NCBI GenBank assembly: GCA_017477425.1
Contig: JAFUVT010000003.1
Location: 1-64,000, forward strand
DNA from: Bacteroidales bacterium
GTDB taxonomy: Bacteria; Bacteroidota; Bacteroidia; Bacteroidales; F082
DNA: 64,000 bases
Reading direction: 5' to 3'
Under the pieces are notes generated by a model. It did not search any database. It saw only the letters and a list, made by a program, of their open reading frames with translations, and had not been told where the DNA came from. Below, piece by piece: positions 34,294-42,844 of this stretch. The stretch's first letter is position 1. Every line of letters starts with the position of its first letter. The position numbers and the translations under genes were made by a program.

Positions 34294-37200
34294 TCAGTCA
34301 AGTCCCGCATAGCGCAAGCGATTCAGGAAATCGAGCATCGACTCGTAAGGCACGGCAACGTATTGGAATCGTTTGTCGTCTTGGGTACGAGTGCGCGCCT
34401 TTTCTTTGGTGTCGGCCAGCCGCTGGTTGATGTCGGAATAGGTGCAATGCACCTGCATCTGGCCGTCGCCACAGTTATAGTTGATGTAGGTCTGGAACAT
34501 GTCGTCTTCGAAATAATACGTGATATTGCCCAGACGGCGGTCGAACACCACCCGTCCGTCAACATATTTGTTCACCACATGGCTACCGAAGTTGCCTAGT
34601 CCGATCTTACCCACTGAGACGAAGGCATGCATCTTGTCGTTCCACACCATCTTCAGGTCGGGGATGACGATAGTCTTGCAGTAGAAATCAGACGATTCCA
34701 TCTGGGGATAGCCTTCCAGCTCAATGGCTTTTTGACGCTCCTCGGCTTTCTCGGCCGAGTTTTCCGACTGGAAATAATGCAGATACTGCGTCTGCGTCAA
34801 ATCGATGGATTCACCACCCGTGTTGGCATAGACTTCAGCCATGGCTTCCATGGCCTTGTCATCGAAGATGGGCACATTGAGCACATTGAGTCCACACAAA
34901 GTGAGGCTGTCGTTGGGGTATTGGTCGTATTTGCCATGCATCACGAACTCTACCATACCCTTGTCGAAAGCCATGTCGGAACTGGCAAAGCCACTGACGA
35001 CGCCCCGCCTATCGAGGTCAAGATGGGTGTCGAAGCGCTCGTCGTCGGTGACCACAAAACGAAGGCTGTCGGCATCGAACCATAGTGTGCCGTTGGCTGG
35101 GGAAGCCTCGATGGTCTCGGCCCTCCCCTGCCGTGGTGTCAGGAACGAGCCGAAATAGCCACCATCGATGGCCAGTTGATAATACAGGCCGTTGCACATG
35201 TCGGGCTCGTTTTCACGGATACGGTCGATGTCAATCGGAATGCGAATGTCGGCTGGATTGATGGACGTTGCCGAGGCGAACCAATGGTTCAATGCAGCGA
35301 TGTCGACAGGGTCTTCGGGTGTCACGGCCACAGGTGCAACATCGTTCACGCTATCCATTACAACGTCCATGAGGTTTGTCGCCAACGAATCCAACGCCAG
35401 GCTATCGGCAACCAAATAGGTGGCGGGAAGTGTCTCTTCAAAAGCCAGAAGTGCATATTTCCCGTCGAAATAGCCCTGCTGGTCGGTGGAGGTCAGCGTG
35501 AGATTTCCTTGGAAGCCGAATTGCGTGCTGAGCTTAAACTCGTCGGCATCAGCAATATGGGCATAACCATGCGTCACACCTTCAACGGGGACGATGGTGT
35601 CAAAATGAATCGGTGTGCTGGCTCCTTCACCGTTGACGTAATCCCAAACACCTTGTGCAACATAATGGTTGCGGCTATGGATGTTGACAACAGCATCTTT
35701 ATACAGGTGCCAACCGTTCAACGTGTCGGCCAGCAGCTCGCCGCTCACGGGTTCAAGTTTCGAATCCGCGTCGATGTCGACATCGTGCATGTAGGGGAAC
35801 ACGGCGGCATCGGCCACGCGTATGATCTTCACGTCGTGGGCGTGAATCACGTAGTTGGTCATGTCGTATTCCGCGCTCATACTATAGAACTGCAATGAAT
35901 CCTGCTCAGGCACCAGAGAGATGAACTTGGAGGCGTTGCTATGGATGGCCAGCAGTTCCTCATGGGTGGTGGCAGTGGCATAGGCACCGAAGCTCTCGAC
36001 GGGATTAAAGAGGTGGAGGCTGTTGGAGGCCATATCCCATTCGGCTTCCTTCAACGAGCACACGAAACGGTTCATCGGGAAGTCGAGGTTGCTGCTCGTA
36101 TCGAGGTAGTCGTATTTCACCTTTTGCGCGTCGAAGTCGACGTTGGCACGGTAGTTGGTCGCCGAGAAAGCCACGTTAGCCGTGTCGGCCGAATACAAGA
36201 GGAAGTTGGCCGAATCAGCCACAAATGTCCTGGCATCCAAGGCGAAATGGTCGGAGTCGAACTCCGTCAAGCCGAACCGCAGTTGTCCGTCGGCTGAATA
36301 GCCATCAGGCGTTAGAGTGGTCTTGCCTGTGAAATAGGTGTCGCCATACATGCGGATGGGCTCGCCGATGGTCTGCGTAGTCAGCTCGGGGATGCCCACA
36401 TCCCATTTCATCCTCAAGGCATCGGCTGAGGCCATAGGATAGCCCGTACCGTCTTCTCTCGGCACCATCTTGAATTGGCTCGTTATGCCCGCCACCGAGT
36501 CAGGGTAGAACATAAACTGGTCCGACTTGAACACCGAGGTCTGATAGTCAAGCGTGCCCTCGCCGAAGAAGCCGCTCTCGGAGAGGAACACCTTGTTGTG
36601 GAAACGGCCCAAGTCGGCATACATCGGATAGGAAGCCGTTTCGTCGTTTCCGATCTGGTGGACGAAGCCCAAAGAGTAGTCGTCCATGACGACCAAAGGC
36701 TGCTCGATGTTGGGAAGGATGCCAGCCGAGACCAACTCGCCGTCGAAGCTAACCTTGCGCATCGAGAGGTCGTTGAGGCTGTCGACGACAAAAGGATAGA
36801 GGCTAAAGTAGAACTTGCCTTCCAAATCGTCGGCCGTCTGCACCGAATCGAGGCTGCCTGGGTTGAAGACGCCACCATTAATCTTACGGTAGAACTTGAA
36901 GCCCTCCGCTTCGCTGTGGAAGATGGGATAGTTAGGCGTATCATAGCGGCTCGACTTGTTGTCGCCGTGGTCGATTTCCAAGCGGCCTTTCAGTCTCTCA
37001 AGCGTGCCTTGCACCGGGATGATTCGGTTCTCGTAGCGTGCATAGAAACGCAATGAGTCCACCTTGTTCATGTTGATGGTGAAGTCCTCGTAAGAGAAGC
37101 GGCTGTCCTTGGTGAAAAACTCGAACATGCCAGCAAGGATGCCACCAGAGAATTCGAAGTCTTTGTTTTGCTTGAAAACAAGTTTGCCAAAGTCGGGAAC

Positions 37201-38964
37201 GATCACCACACGTTTGCGGTCGCTCAGCGAGATGGCTGACCCGTTCACGCCCTCGATTTGGCTGGTGATGCCATAAACGAGCAAGTCATTGGAGTTGATG
37301 TCGAAACGCACATTGGGTTCGCGGTTGGTCGTCATAGAGTGCAACTTGATGACGTCGTAATCGATATCCTCGCGGAACGAGTCGACCACATCGAAGAATC
37401 GTGGCAGGGCCGTCACCCATTTGGTGTCGTTTTCATACTCCACATAGCCTTCGGCCTGAAGCTTGAGCAGAAGCGACACCACCTGTTCGATGGGATATTT
37501 CAGATAAGAGGCCAAGTCGCCGGAATAGAAACGCACCTGGCGGTCGACGTTGTCGAAGCCTTTCAGGAATTTCTCGATGCGAATCATCGGATGGGTGCCA
37601 TCGAGGCCTTGCAGCTTCTTAAAATCCTCGGTGCGGAAATAGTTCACCGAGACCAGGTCGCCTTCGCTCGTCGGGTTAACGCCCTCCATACGTCTAAAGT
37701 CGACGTGCGGGCTATCCACCTCCCAGTACAAAGTCTCGATGAAAAGGTCCAAGCCGTGATAATAGTCGTGAAAAGGCCCATCGCCGAAGCCTTGCTCCGA
37801 GCGGAACGCCATCATTTTACGCGTCGCGTTGTTGTAGCGGAAGCCCAGATTATTGTGATACAGCGAGTCTTGGACTATGCCAGAAATCGAATCCACCATA
37901 TAAAGTCTCAAGGACACATGGTTAGACACCATCATCTCATCGGCCGAGATCACGAACTGTGGGGCCTCCACCCTCATGACCTCCCTACTCTCCTGACGGA
38001 AATGGAAGACCGCCTTACGGTTCACACCGCCGAACACCTCCACTTGGTTGCCCATCATGCCGATGCCTCCCTCAAAATCGATGTTTCGCATCAGGTTAGG
38101 AATCACGTAATCAGAGCGATAGGAACGAGCACTGGGATACATCGTCTTCTCATTGGGCGCATTCACCAGCACCTTGTCCTCGTAGCGGCAAAGGATGTCC
38201 TGCTTGAAATGACGGGTTTCGTGGAGGATGACGGAGTCGATGGTGAACTCCGACCGACTCAGATTCAGCGTGTAATAGTCGGGCAAGGTGACATAAGCCC
38301 TATCAGCGGGGATATCGAATCGTGTCCAGTCGGCCTTTCCGCCCATTCCTTCCCAGCGATTGTCGTCAAGGTAAAAGACACCACGAGTGTTTTTCAGCAC
38401 CGACTCGTCTTTTGCCGAAGCCAGGACGAGGTTGCCATCGGCCGTAAGTTCGAAACGCTCCTTTGAAGGGAACCCAATCACGGCATCACGGAGCAGCCAT
38501 CTGGAGTTACCCTTGGCCGAGAGCACCTTGTCGACAAAAATGTCGCGACACGAAGAAAGGTATTTGTCCATGCCGTTCATCGACTTCTGGGCTTTCGAAT
38601 CGGTGAAGGTCAGCCAGTTGTTGACATCGGAATGCGACAGCCCAGCGGTGGGGATGCACTGCACCACTTGTACAAAATTGAAGATATTGCCATAGGCCTT
38701 GCCACCGCCTTTGGCGTGAAACATCTCGCACAAGCGCATCACTGTGTTGGCTTCCTGGTCGCTCAAGTAACTCTCCAAAACGCCTTTGAAGTTCTGCATG
38801 ACGACAGCTGCCTCGTCGCGTTCGCTTTTCGACGTCGACGAACCAAGATAGGCCGACAGCTCATTATAAAAGGCTGTCTTCTCGGTTGAGAAAAAAGCCT
38901 GGGCGAACGAGGTCGTCAAGCCTGTCACAAAAAACAAAAAGGCAAAAAGCAATCCTTTCTTCAT
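34294..38964 (-). CDS. Very large exported protein of unknown function (1556 aa)
   Basis: I do not recognise a named family. There is a signal peptide (MKKGLLFAFLFFVTGLTTSFAQ) and then about 1530 residues without membrane segments, lipobox or T9SS tail. The N-terminal 130 residues are helical; a motif HETRHFKQDILCRYEDK near residue 250 looks superficially like a metallopeptidase HExxH but is HETRH. From about residue 550 the protein is dominated by beta strands with many short DSxxF/FYxxS units, suggesting an extended beta-solenoid or OstA/LptD-like stack. It follows prmA by 23 bp in the tpiA-prmA operon. Even codon use and length suggest a conserved Bacteroidales periplasmic or envelope protein. 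Confidence 0.75.
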   Translation of the reverse strand: MKKGLLFAFLFFVTGLTTSFAQAFFSTEKTAFYNELSAYLGSSTSKSERDEAAVVMQNFKGVLESYLSDQEANTVMRLCEMFHAKGGGKAYGNIFNFVQVVQCIPTAGLSHSDVNNWLTFTDSKAQKSMNGMDKYLSSCRDIFVDKVLSAKGNSRWLLRDAVIGFPSKERFELTADGNLVLASAKDESVLKNTRGVFYLDDNRWEGMGGKADWTRFDIPADRAYVTLPDYYTLNLSRSEFTIDSVILHETRHFKQDILCRYEDKVLVNAPNEKTMYPSARSYRSDYVIPNLMRNIDFEGGIGMMGNQVEVFGGVNRKAVFHFRQESREVMRVEAPQFVISADEMMVSNHVSLRLYMVDSISGIVQDSLYHNNLGFRYNNATRKMMAFRSEQGFGDGPFHDYYHGLDLFIETLYWEVDSPHVDFRRMEGVNPTSEGDLVSVNYFRTEDFKKLQGLDGTHPMIRIEKFLKGFDNVDRQVRFYSGDLASYLKYPIEQVVSLLLKLQAEGYVEYENDTKWVTALPRFFDVVDSFREDIDYDVIKLHSMTTNREPNVRFDINSNDLLVYGITSQIEGVNGSAISLSDRKRVVIVPDFGKLVFKQNKDFEFSGGILAGMFEFFTKDSRFSYEDFTINMNKVDSLRFYARYENRIIPVQGTLERLKGRLEIDHGDNKSSRYDTPNYPIFHSEAEGFKFYRKINGGVFNPGSLDSVQTADDLEGKFYFSLYPFVVDSLNDLSMRKVSFDGELVSAGILPNIEQPLVVMDDYSLGFVHQIGNDETASYPMYADLGRFHNKVFLSESGFFGEGTLDYQTSVFKSDQFMFYPDSVAGITSQFKMVPREDGTGYPMASADALRMKWDVGIPELTTQTIGEPIRMYGDTYFTGKTTLTPDGYSADGQLRFGLTEFDSDHFALDARTFVADSANFLLYSADTANVAFSATNYRANVDFDAQKVKYDYLDTSSNLDFPMNRFVCSLKEAEWDMASNSLHLFNPVESFGAYATATTHEELLAIHSNASKFISLVPEQDSLQFYSMSAEYDMTNYVIHAHDVKIIRVADAAVFPYMHDVDIDADSKLEPVSGELLADTLNGWHLYKDAVVNIHSRNHYVAQGVWDYVNGEGASTPIHFDTIVPVEGVTHGYAHIADADEFKLSTQFGFQGNLTLTSTDQQGYFDGKYALLAFEETLPATYLVADSLALDSLATNLMDVVMDSVNDVAPVAVTPEDPVDIAALNHWFASATSINPADIRIPIDIDRIRENEPDMCNGLYYQLAIDGGYFGSFLTPRQGRAETIEASPANGTLWFDADSLRFVVTDDERFDTHLDLDRRGVVSGFASSDMAFDKGMVEFVMHGKYDQYPNDSLTLCGLNVLNVPIFDDKAMEAMAEVYANTGGESIDLTQTQYLHYFQSENSAEKAEERQKAIELEGYPQMESSDFYCKTIVIPDLKMVWNDKMHAFVSVGKIGLGNFGSHVVNKYVDGRVVFDRRLGNITYYFEDDMFQTYINYNCGDGQMQVHCTYSDINQRLADTKEKARTRTQDDKRFQYVAVPYESMLDFLNRLRYAGLD

Positions 38965-38987
38965 ATCAATAATACATTAAAATTCTA

Positions 38988-39815
38988 TTACTTAACAAAC
39001 TCTGCCGCCACCCAGTTGTTGCGGCTCAGATGCCGGCGATAGCGTAAGCCAAGACGTTCGGCTTCAGCTTTGATGCTGTCCAGATCCTCGGTATAGAAAC
39101 CGCTGAAGTAGATGTGAGCCTCGGGGCGCATCGCATCGACATAGTGGTGCATGTCGCGCAACAAAATGTTACGGTTGATATTGGCCAGCACCACGTCGTA
39201 TTGCCCCTGAATGGAAAGAGCGTCACCGAGCACGATTTCAATGTCGGTTATGCCATTCAACTCGCAATTGGTGAAGGCGTTGCGGTAGGCCCACTCGTCA
39301 TTGTCGATGGCGACGGTCTTCGCAGCGCCCAGCTTTTTGGCTAAAATCGCCAAGACCGCCGTACCACTGCCCATGTCGAGCACCGATTTCCCTTGGAAAT
39401 CAGTTTCGAGCATCAATTGGATAATTTGCGCTGTCGTTTCGTGGTTGGCCGTGCCAAACGACATCTTGGGTTCAATCACGAGGTCAAACTCAAAACTTGG
39501 GTCCGGCGCATGGAACGGTGCACGCACGCGACAACGCTCGTTGACCACCACAGGCTGGTATGAAGCCTCCCACAACTCGTTCCAGTCCTTGTCGGGCATC
39601 TCCGCCACTTTCAGCAGATGGAGGTCGAAAAAGGCAGGGTCGGCGAGCAGGTTTTCCACGGCCAAATCATTGCGATTATTCGCTAGGCAGTAGGCTTTTA
39701 GGCCCTGTTGGTCGTCCATGAACGAGTCAAAACCGATTTCAGCCAACATCGTCGTCAGCATATCGTGTTGGATGTCGGACGACGGTGTCGTGAAGCTATA
39801 TTCTATCGTTTTCAT
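38988..39815 (-). CDS. prmA: Ribosomal protein L11 methyltransferase
   Basis: A 275-aa SAM-dependent enzyme that methylates L11. SAM motif SVLDMGSGTAVLAILAKKLGAAKTVAIDND and VLANINRNILL (the NPPF-equivalent catalytic loop region) are visible; the N-terminal 100 residues form the L11-recognition domain. The ATG at 39,815 overlaps the tpiA stop as ATGA; a 10-codon extension upstream would run into tpiA and is unlikely. L11 methylation is usually dispensable. It is the middle gene of tpiA-prmA-giant protein. Confidence 0.93.
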   Translation of the reverse strand: MKTIEYSFTTPSSDIQHDMLTTMLAEIGFDSFMDDQQGLKAYCLANNRNDLAVENLLADPAFFDLHLLKVAEMPDKDWNELWEASYQPVVVNERCRVRAPFHAPDPSFEFDLVIEPKMSFGTANHETTAQIIQLMLETDFQGKSVLDMGSGTAVLAILAKKLGAAKTVAIDNDEWAYRNAFTNCELNGITDIEIVLGDALSIQGQYDVVLANINRNILLRDMHHYVDAMRPEAHIYFSGFYTEDLDSIKAEAERLGLRYRRHLSRNNWVAAEFVK

Positions 39816-40591
39816 TCTTCGCCGATGTGTGAGGCTTGTTCGCAAATGGAGACAAAGTCATCAGCCTTGAGCGAGGCACCGCCAATCAGGCCGCCGTCCA
39901 CGTCGGGCTGCGAGAATAGCTCGGTGGCGTTCTTGGCGTTGCAGCTGCCGCCGTAAAGGATACGAATTTCGTCAGCCGTGGCTTCGTCGTAGTGTTCCTT
40001 CACCAGCGAGCGGATGAAAGCGTGCATCTCTTGTGCCTGTTCGGGTGTGGCAGTCTTGCCCGTGCCGATGGCCCAAACGGGTTCGTAAGCGATGATGGCA
40101 TCATAGATGGCATCGCCGTCGAGGTGGAACAGGCCTTTCTCTAGTTGTTCCTTCACCACGTCGAAATGACGGCCTGTTTCGCGCTCTTCCAGCACCTCGC
40201 CGACGCAATAAATGGGCGACATATTGTTCTCAATCAGTCGATTGACTTTTTCAGCAAGGATTTCGTTGGTCTCGCCGAAGTATTTCCTGCGCTCGCTATG
40301 ACCCACGATGCAATAGTCCACATCGATGGATTTCAGCATCTTGGCCGACACTTCGCCCGTATAAGCACCCTTGTCGTAGGCACTGCAATTCTGTGCGCCC
40401 ACGTTGAAACGCTGCTCGTCGAACTCATAGTCGGTGAGCATTTCCAGATAGGGGAACGGTGGACAAAGGATGACTTCGCAATTCATCTCGTCCATTTCGT
40501 CAAAGCGGTCAAGGAGATCATCGACCAAGGTTTCGGCCTCATCGAAAGTGAGGTTCATTTTCCAGTTTCCTGCTACGATTTTGCTACGCAT
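39812..40591 (-). CDS. tpiA: Triosephosphate isomerase
   Basis: A 259-aa glycolytic TIM-barrel enzyme. Catalytic residues are visible: K11 in GNWKMN, the histidine of IVGHSERRKYFGE, the glutamate of AYEPVWAIGTGKTATPEQAQE, and the phosphate-binding ILYGGSCNAKNA and GGLIGGASL. It leads an operon with prmA (ATGA overlap). In several Bacteroidales tpiA lies beside BT_3928 and DUF1599 genes; here those are about 18 kb away. Confidence 0.97.
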   Translation of the reverse strand: MRSKIVAGNWKMNLTFDEAETLVDDLLDRFDEMDEMNCEVILCPPFPYLEMLTDYEFDEQRFNVGAQNCSAYDKGAYTGEVSAKMLKSIDVDYCIVGHSERRKYFGETNEILAEKVNRLIENNMSPIYCVGEVLEERETGRHFDVVKEQLEKGLFHLDGDAIYDAIIAYEPVWAIGTGKTATPEQAQEMHAFIRSLVKEHYDEATADEIRILYGGSCNAKNATELFSQPDVDGGLIGGASLKADDFVSICEQASHIGEE

Positions 40592-40651
40592 TTTCTTTAG
40601 TATTTATGTTATGTGATTGATATTTCAAATCCTATTACCATATTTATTCGA

Positions 40652-41200
40652 TTACCATAGTCTTTTCAATTTCTTACAACCAAATAATTCAAAATCATCT
40701 TTTCCCTTGAAATGATACGCCAAAACATCTGGAATAATATTAGACGGTGCATTTTTTGGTTGTCTTTCCCACACAGATTCACATGTCGTTTTCCACCATT
40801 CATTTATGACAAATACGTCCTCAGAAGGGAAATAGGTATTAGTAGCATTAAGAACGCTACTCTTGCCTACAATATCTGTCAAATTTGCTGTAATAATCTT
40901 TTCAGCAAGTAATATTTGTTGTCTCAATGGACGTTTGATATTAGACAGACTCCCTACATAAATGGAATTCAAACGGTCTTTTATTTCTTCAATATGATGT
41001 CCTTTGTCTCCTAGTCTTTTATATATGTTTCTTATAGACATACCACAATAGTATTTCTCCTTTGTCTTCGCATATTTGAGTTTGCCATGCAAAAGGTATA
41101 ATGAACATCTAATAGAGTTGTGTTTATCTTCCCATTCCTTGACCATTTCTTGACTTCCAAAAGGGCCGTACCATTTGATAAGAAAAACATCACTTTCCAT
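40652..41200 (-). CDS. Unknown protein, possibly GIY-YIG-like
   Basis: A 182-aa AT-rich ORF. The segment CSLYLLHGKLKYA...KYYCGMSIRNIYKRLGDKGHHIEEIKD resembles the start of GIY-YIG nucleases (Y-x-L ... Y-x-G-x-S then R and H), but the canonical GIY tripeptide is absent and the rest is unfamiliar, so this is only a suggestion. A -7 element (41,222-41,229) overlaps the first ATG of the open frame, so I start at 41,200 (MESDVFLIKWY). It is divergent from the kinase-like gene and has low GC, suggesting an acquired islet. Confidence 0.6.
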   Translation of the reverse strand: MESDVFLIKWYGPFGSQEMVKEWEDKHNSIRCSLYLLHGKLKYAKTKEKYYCGMSIRNIYKRLGDKGHHIEEIKDRLNSIYVGSLSNIKRPLRQQILLAEKIITANLTDIVGKSSVLNATNTYFPSEDVFVINEWWKTTCESVWERQPKNAPSNIIPDVLAYHFKGKDDFELFGCKKLKRLW

Positions 41201-41221
41201 ATTATAAAGATTATTATTTTG

Positions 41222-41229
41222 CAAAAATA
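41222..41229 (-). promoter_or_regulatory. -7 promoter element of the 40,652 gene
   Basis: TATTTTTG on the minus strand, 22 bp before the chosen ATG. Confidence 0.6.
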
Positions 41230-41286
41230 GAACATTTTTCTGAAATGCAATTTAGCACCAAATATTATTCGTAATCAAAAATAATG

Positions 41287-41294
41287 TATCTTTG
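41287..41294 (+). promoter_or_regulatory. -7 promoter element of the kinase-like gene
   Basis: TATCTTTG, 11 bp before the ATG at 41,306; divergent from the element at 41,222-41,229. Confidence 0.65.
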
Positions 41295-41305
41295 CCGAAA
41301 AAAAG

Positions 41306-41947
41306 ATGGAATATGACTTATCTGAATCAATTTCACAAAGAAGCGGTGGAGAGAAAGATGCGGAAAATCACCGAATTAAGGAAATCGCCGATGAACTCCG
41401 AAGACGCTGCCAACTATATGAAACGGAACATGGATATGGCAAAAGCCATGTAAACCGCTTCGAGGCAGAGCAACGAGTCGCCGAGCAATACGCCAAAGAA
41501 AACGACCTATGGGTTTCCATGGATGAGGCTTTCAAGATTGGTGTTCCGGGGCCAAGTGGACACGAGAATTATACTTTCATCAAAGAAGATACCATTTTCA
41601 AAATCAACAATTTGCTGAATAACGGCGGGTTAGCCAATTTGCTTGACAAAATCACCTTTCACAACACCATATTTCCTGAGACATTCTATTATTTCATCGC
41701 CTTTGCCGGTTATGATGGTCGTAGTGTAATGCCAATTCTCCGACAAGATTTGATTAAAAACGCTACCCCTGCCACAACCGTTGAAATCGACACTTATATG
41801 GCCGCCATAGGGTTTTCAAAGGATCCTAATGATGGGAATTTCAGAAATGGCACTTTTATCGTTTGGGATGTCGTTCCAAGAAATGTTTTGAAAGACCCCG
41901 AAGGCGACATATTTGTCATCGATGCTGAAATTGCCAAAACGAGATAA
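41306..41947 (+). CDS. Kinase-like domain of the type found in polyvalent proteins
   Basis: A 213-aa protein. After a charged helical N-terminus (about 1-75) come GPSGHENYTFIKEDTIFKINN (glycine loop and candidate lysine), DKITFHNTIFPETFYYFIAFAG, MPILRQDLI, FSKDPNDGNFRNGTFIVWDVVPRNVLKDPEGDIFVIDAE. The final part matches an aminoglycoside-kinase-like catalytic D..P.NVL...I.VIDAE pattern, as in kinase domains embedded in phage or integrative-element polyvalent proteins. Here it stands alone, with no other mobile-element gene. The catalytic aspartate (WDVVPRNV) and metal-binding aspartate (IDAE) are retained, so it may be active; the substrate is unknown. Confidence 0.7.
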   Translation: MEYDLSESISQRSGGEKDAENHRIKEIADELRRRCQLYETEHGYGKSHVNRFEAEQRVAEQYAKENDLWVSMDEAFKIGVPGPSGHENYTFIKEDTIFKINNLLNNGGLANLLDKITFHNTIFPETFYYFIAFAGYDGRSVMPILRQDLIKNATPATTVEIDTYMAAIGFSKDPNDGNFRNGTFIVWDVVPRNVLKDPEGDIFVIDAEIAKTR

Positions 41948-41983
41948 AGAGCCACAATTATCCATTGGAACGCTAAAAATAGA

Positions 41984-41991
41984 TATATTTG
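41984..41991 (+). promoter_or_regulatory. -7 promoter element of the 42,013 gene
   Basis: TATATTTG with TTG 16 bp upstream (41,965); ATG is 21 bp downstream. Confidence 0.6.
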
Positions 41992-42012
41992 CAGCCTCAA
42001 TGGATATAGGAA

Positions 42013-42768
42013 ATGAAGTCAAAAATCTTATTAGCCCTGATGCTTTGCGCAGGGATTTGCTATGGGCAGGCAGAGGAATTGCCCACCATTATTGCCGACC
42101 GACCAGGATACACCTGGGGGACCGAAGTGCTCCAACACCATAAAATCGCATGGGAAAACGGTTTCCAGTTCGAGAAATCCGCTGATGGAGCCAAAACACT
42201 GAGTCTCAGTAGCTCTGTTCTCAGATATGGCATTTTCAAGGGCACCGAAATCTATTTGGGCACTGGTGCTCAGGTGACTGATGAAGGTACATGGGATTTC
42301 CATGCCATCGGCATCGCCCCGATGCTCTTTGGAGCCAAAATCAAATGCTACGAAGGTGAGGGGTACATTCCTTCTGTCGGTGTGTTGGCTGAATTCAGGT
42401 CTCCCCACATCGGTTCGAAAGATCTGCTGCCGTCTAATATCGCACCTAGTCTTTACCTGCTGCTTGAACAGCCCATTTTTGAAAGTCTCAGCCTTTGCTA
42501 CAATGCAGGATTGGAATGGGACGGCGAATCGTCCACACCAACGACCTTCCTAGCCCTCGGTGCTTGGTTCAGCATCACCGATCGGCTTGGCGGCTATCTC
42601 GAAACCAACAACTACCTTCACCCCGAAGGCAACCAATATCTAACGGAATTCGGCCTCACTTGGCTGGCTTCGCGCCGCGTGCAGCTCGACATTTCCGCCG
42701 ACCTTGATTTTCAGCATCTTAAAGATTATTTTGCCATCGGTTGTGGCGTGGCGTGGCTCGTCAATTAA
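42013..42768 (+). CDS. Outer-membrane beta-barrel protein (Phenol_MetA_deg/transporter type)
   Basis: A 251-aa exported protein: signal peptide MKSKILLALMLCAGICYGQ, then TIIADRPGYTWGTEVLQHHKIAWENGFQFE, the opening pattern of the Phenol_MetA_deg family of small barrels, followed by alternating strands and ending in a barrel-like FAIGCGVAWLVN. It lies directly ahead of the metal-efflux genes on the same strand but has its own promoter, and the efflux promoter follows in a 76-bp gap. A role as a passive channel or efflux accessory is inference from position. Confidence 0.72.
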   Translation: MKSKILLALMLCAGICYGQAEELPTIIADRPGYTWGTEVLQHHKIAWENGFQFEKSADGAKTLSLSSSVLRYGIFKGTEIYLGTGAQVTDEGTWDFHAIGIAPMLFGAKIKCYEGEGYIPSVGVLAEFRSPHIGSKDLLPSNIAPSLYLLLEQPIFESLSLCYNAGLEWDGESSTPTTFLALGAWFSITDRLGGYLETNNYLHPEGNQYLTEFGLTWLASRRVQLDISADLDFQHLKDYFAIGCGVAWLVN

Positions 42769-42805
42769 TGATTTCTAATCCCGATTGAGAACCATCTAAT
42801 CGTCA

Positions 42806-42843
42806 GCGCAAAAGTGCATTGGACTTTCCGTGTACTTTTGCGC
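42806..42843 (+). promoter_or_regulatory. Efflux promoter covered by a 13-bp inverted repeat
   Basis: Arms GCGCAAAAGTGCA (42,806-42,818) and TGTACTTTTGCGC (42,831-42,843) are reverse complements except for one base, with a 12-bp spacer. The right arm contains the -7 element TACTTTTG (42,833-42,840). The ATG at 42,845 lies about at the predicted start site, so the mRNA may be leaderless. Confidence 0.7.
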
Positions 42844-42844
42844 C

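Noticed and set aside
37900-38240. Metalloprotease site in the 1556-aa protein
   Set aside because: The stretch is HETRH, not HExxH with a following third ligand in a recognisable pattern; not enough to call a peptidase.
37258-38466. 402-codon plus-strand ORF opposite the 1556-aa gene
   Set aside because: His/Val/Arg-rich antisense-type translation without a promoter or family resemblance.
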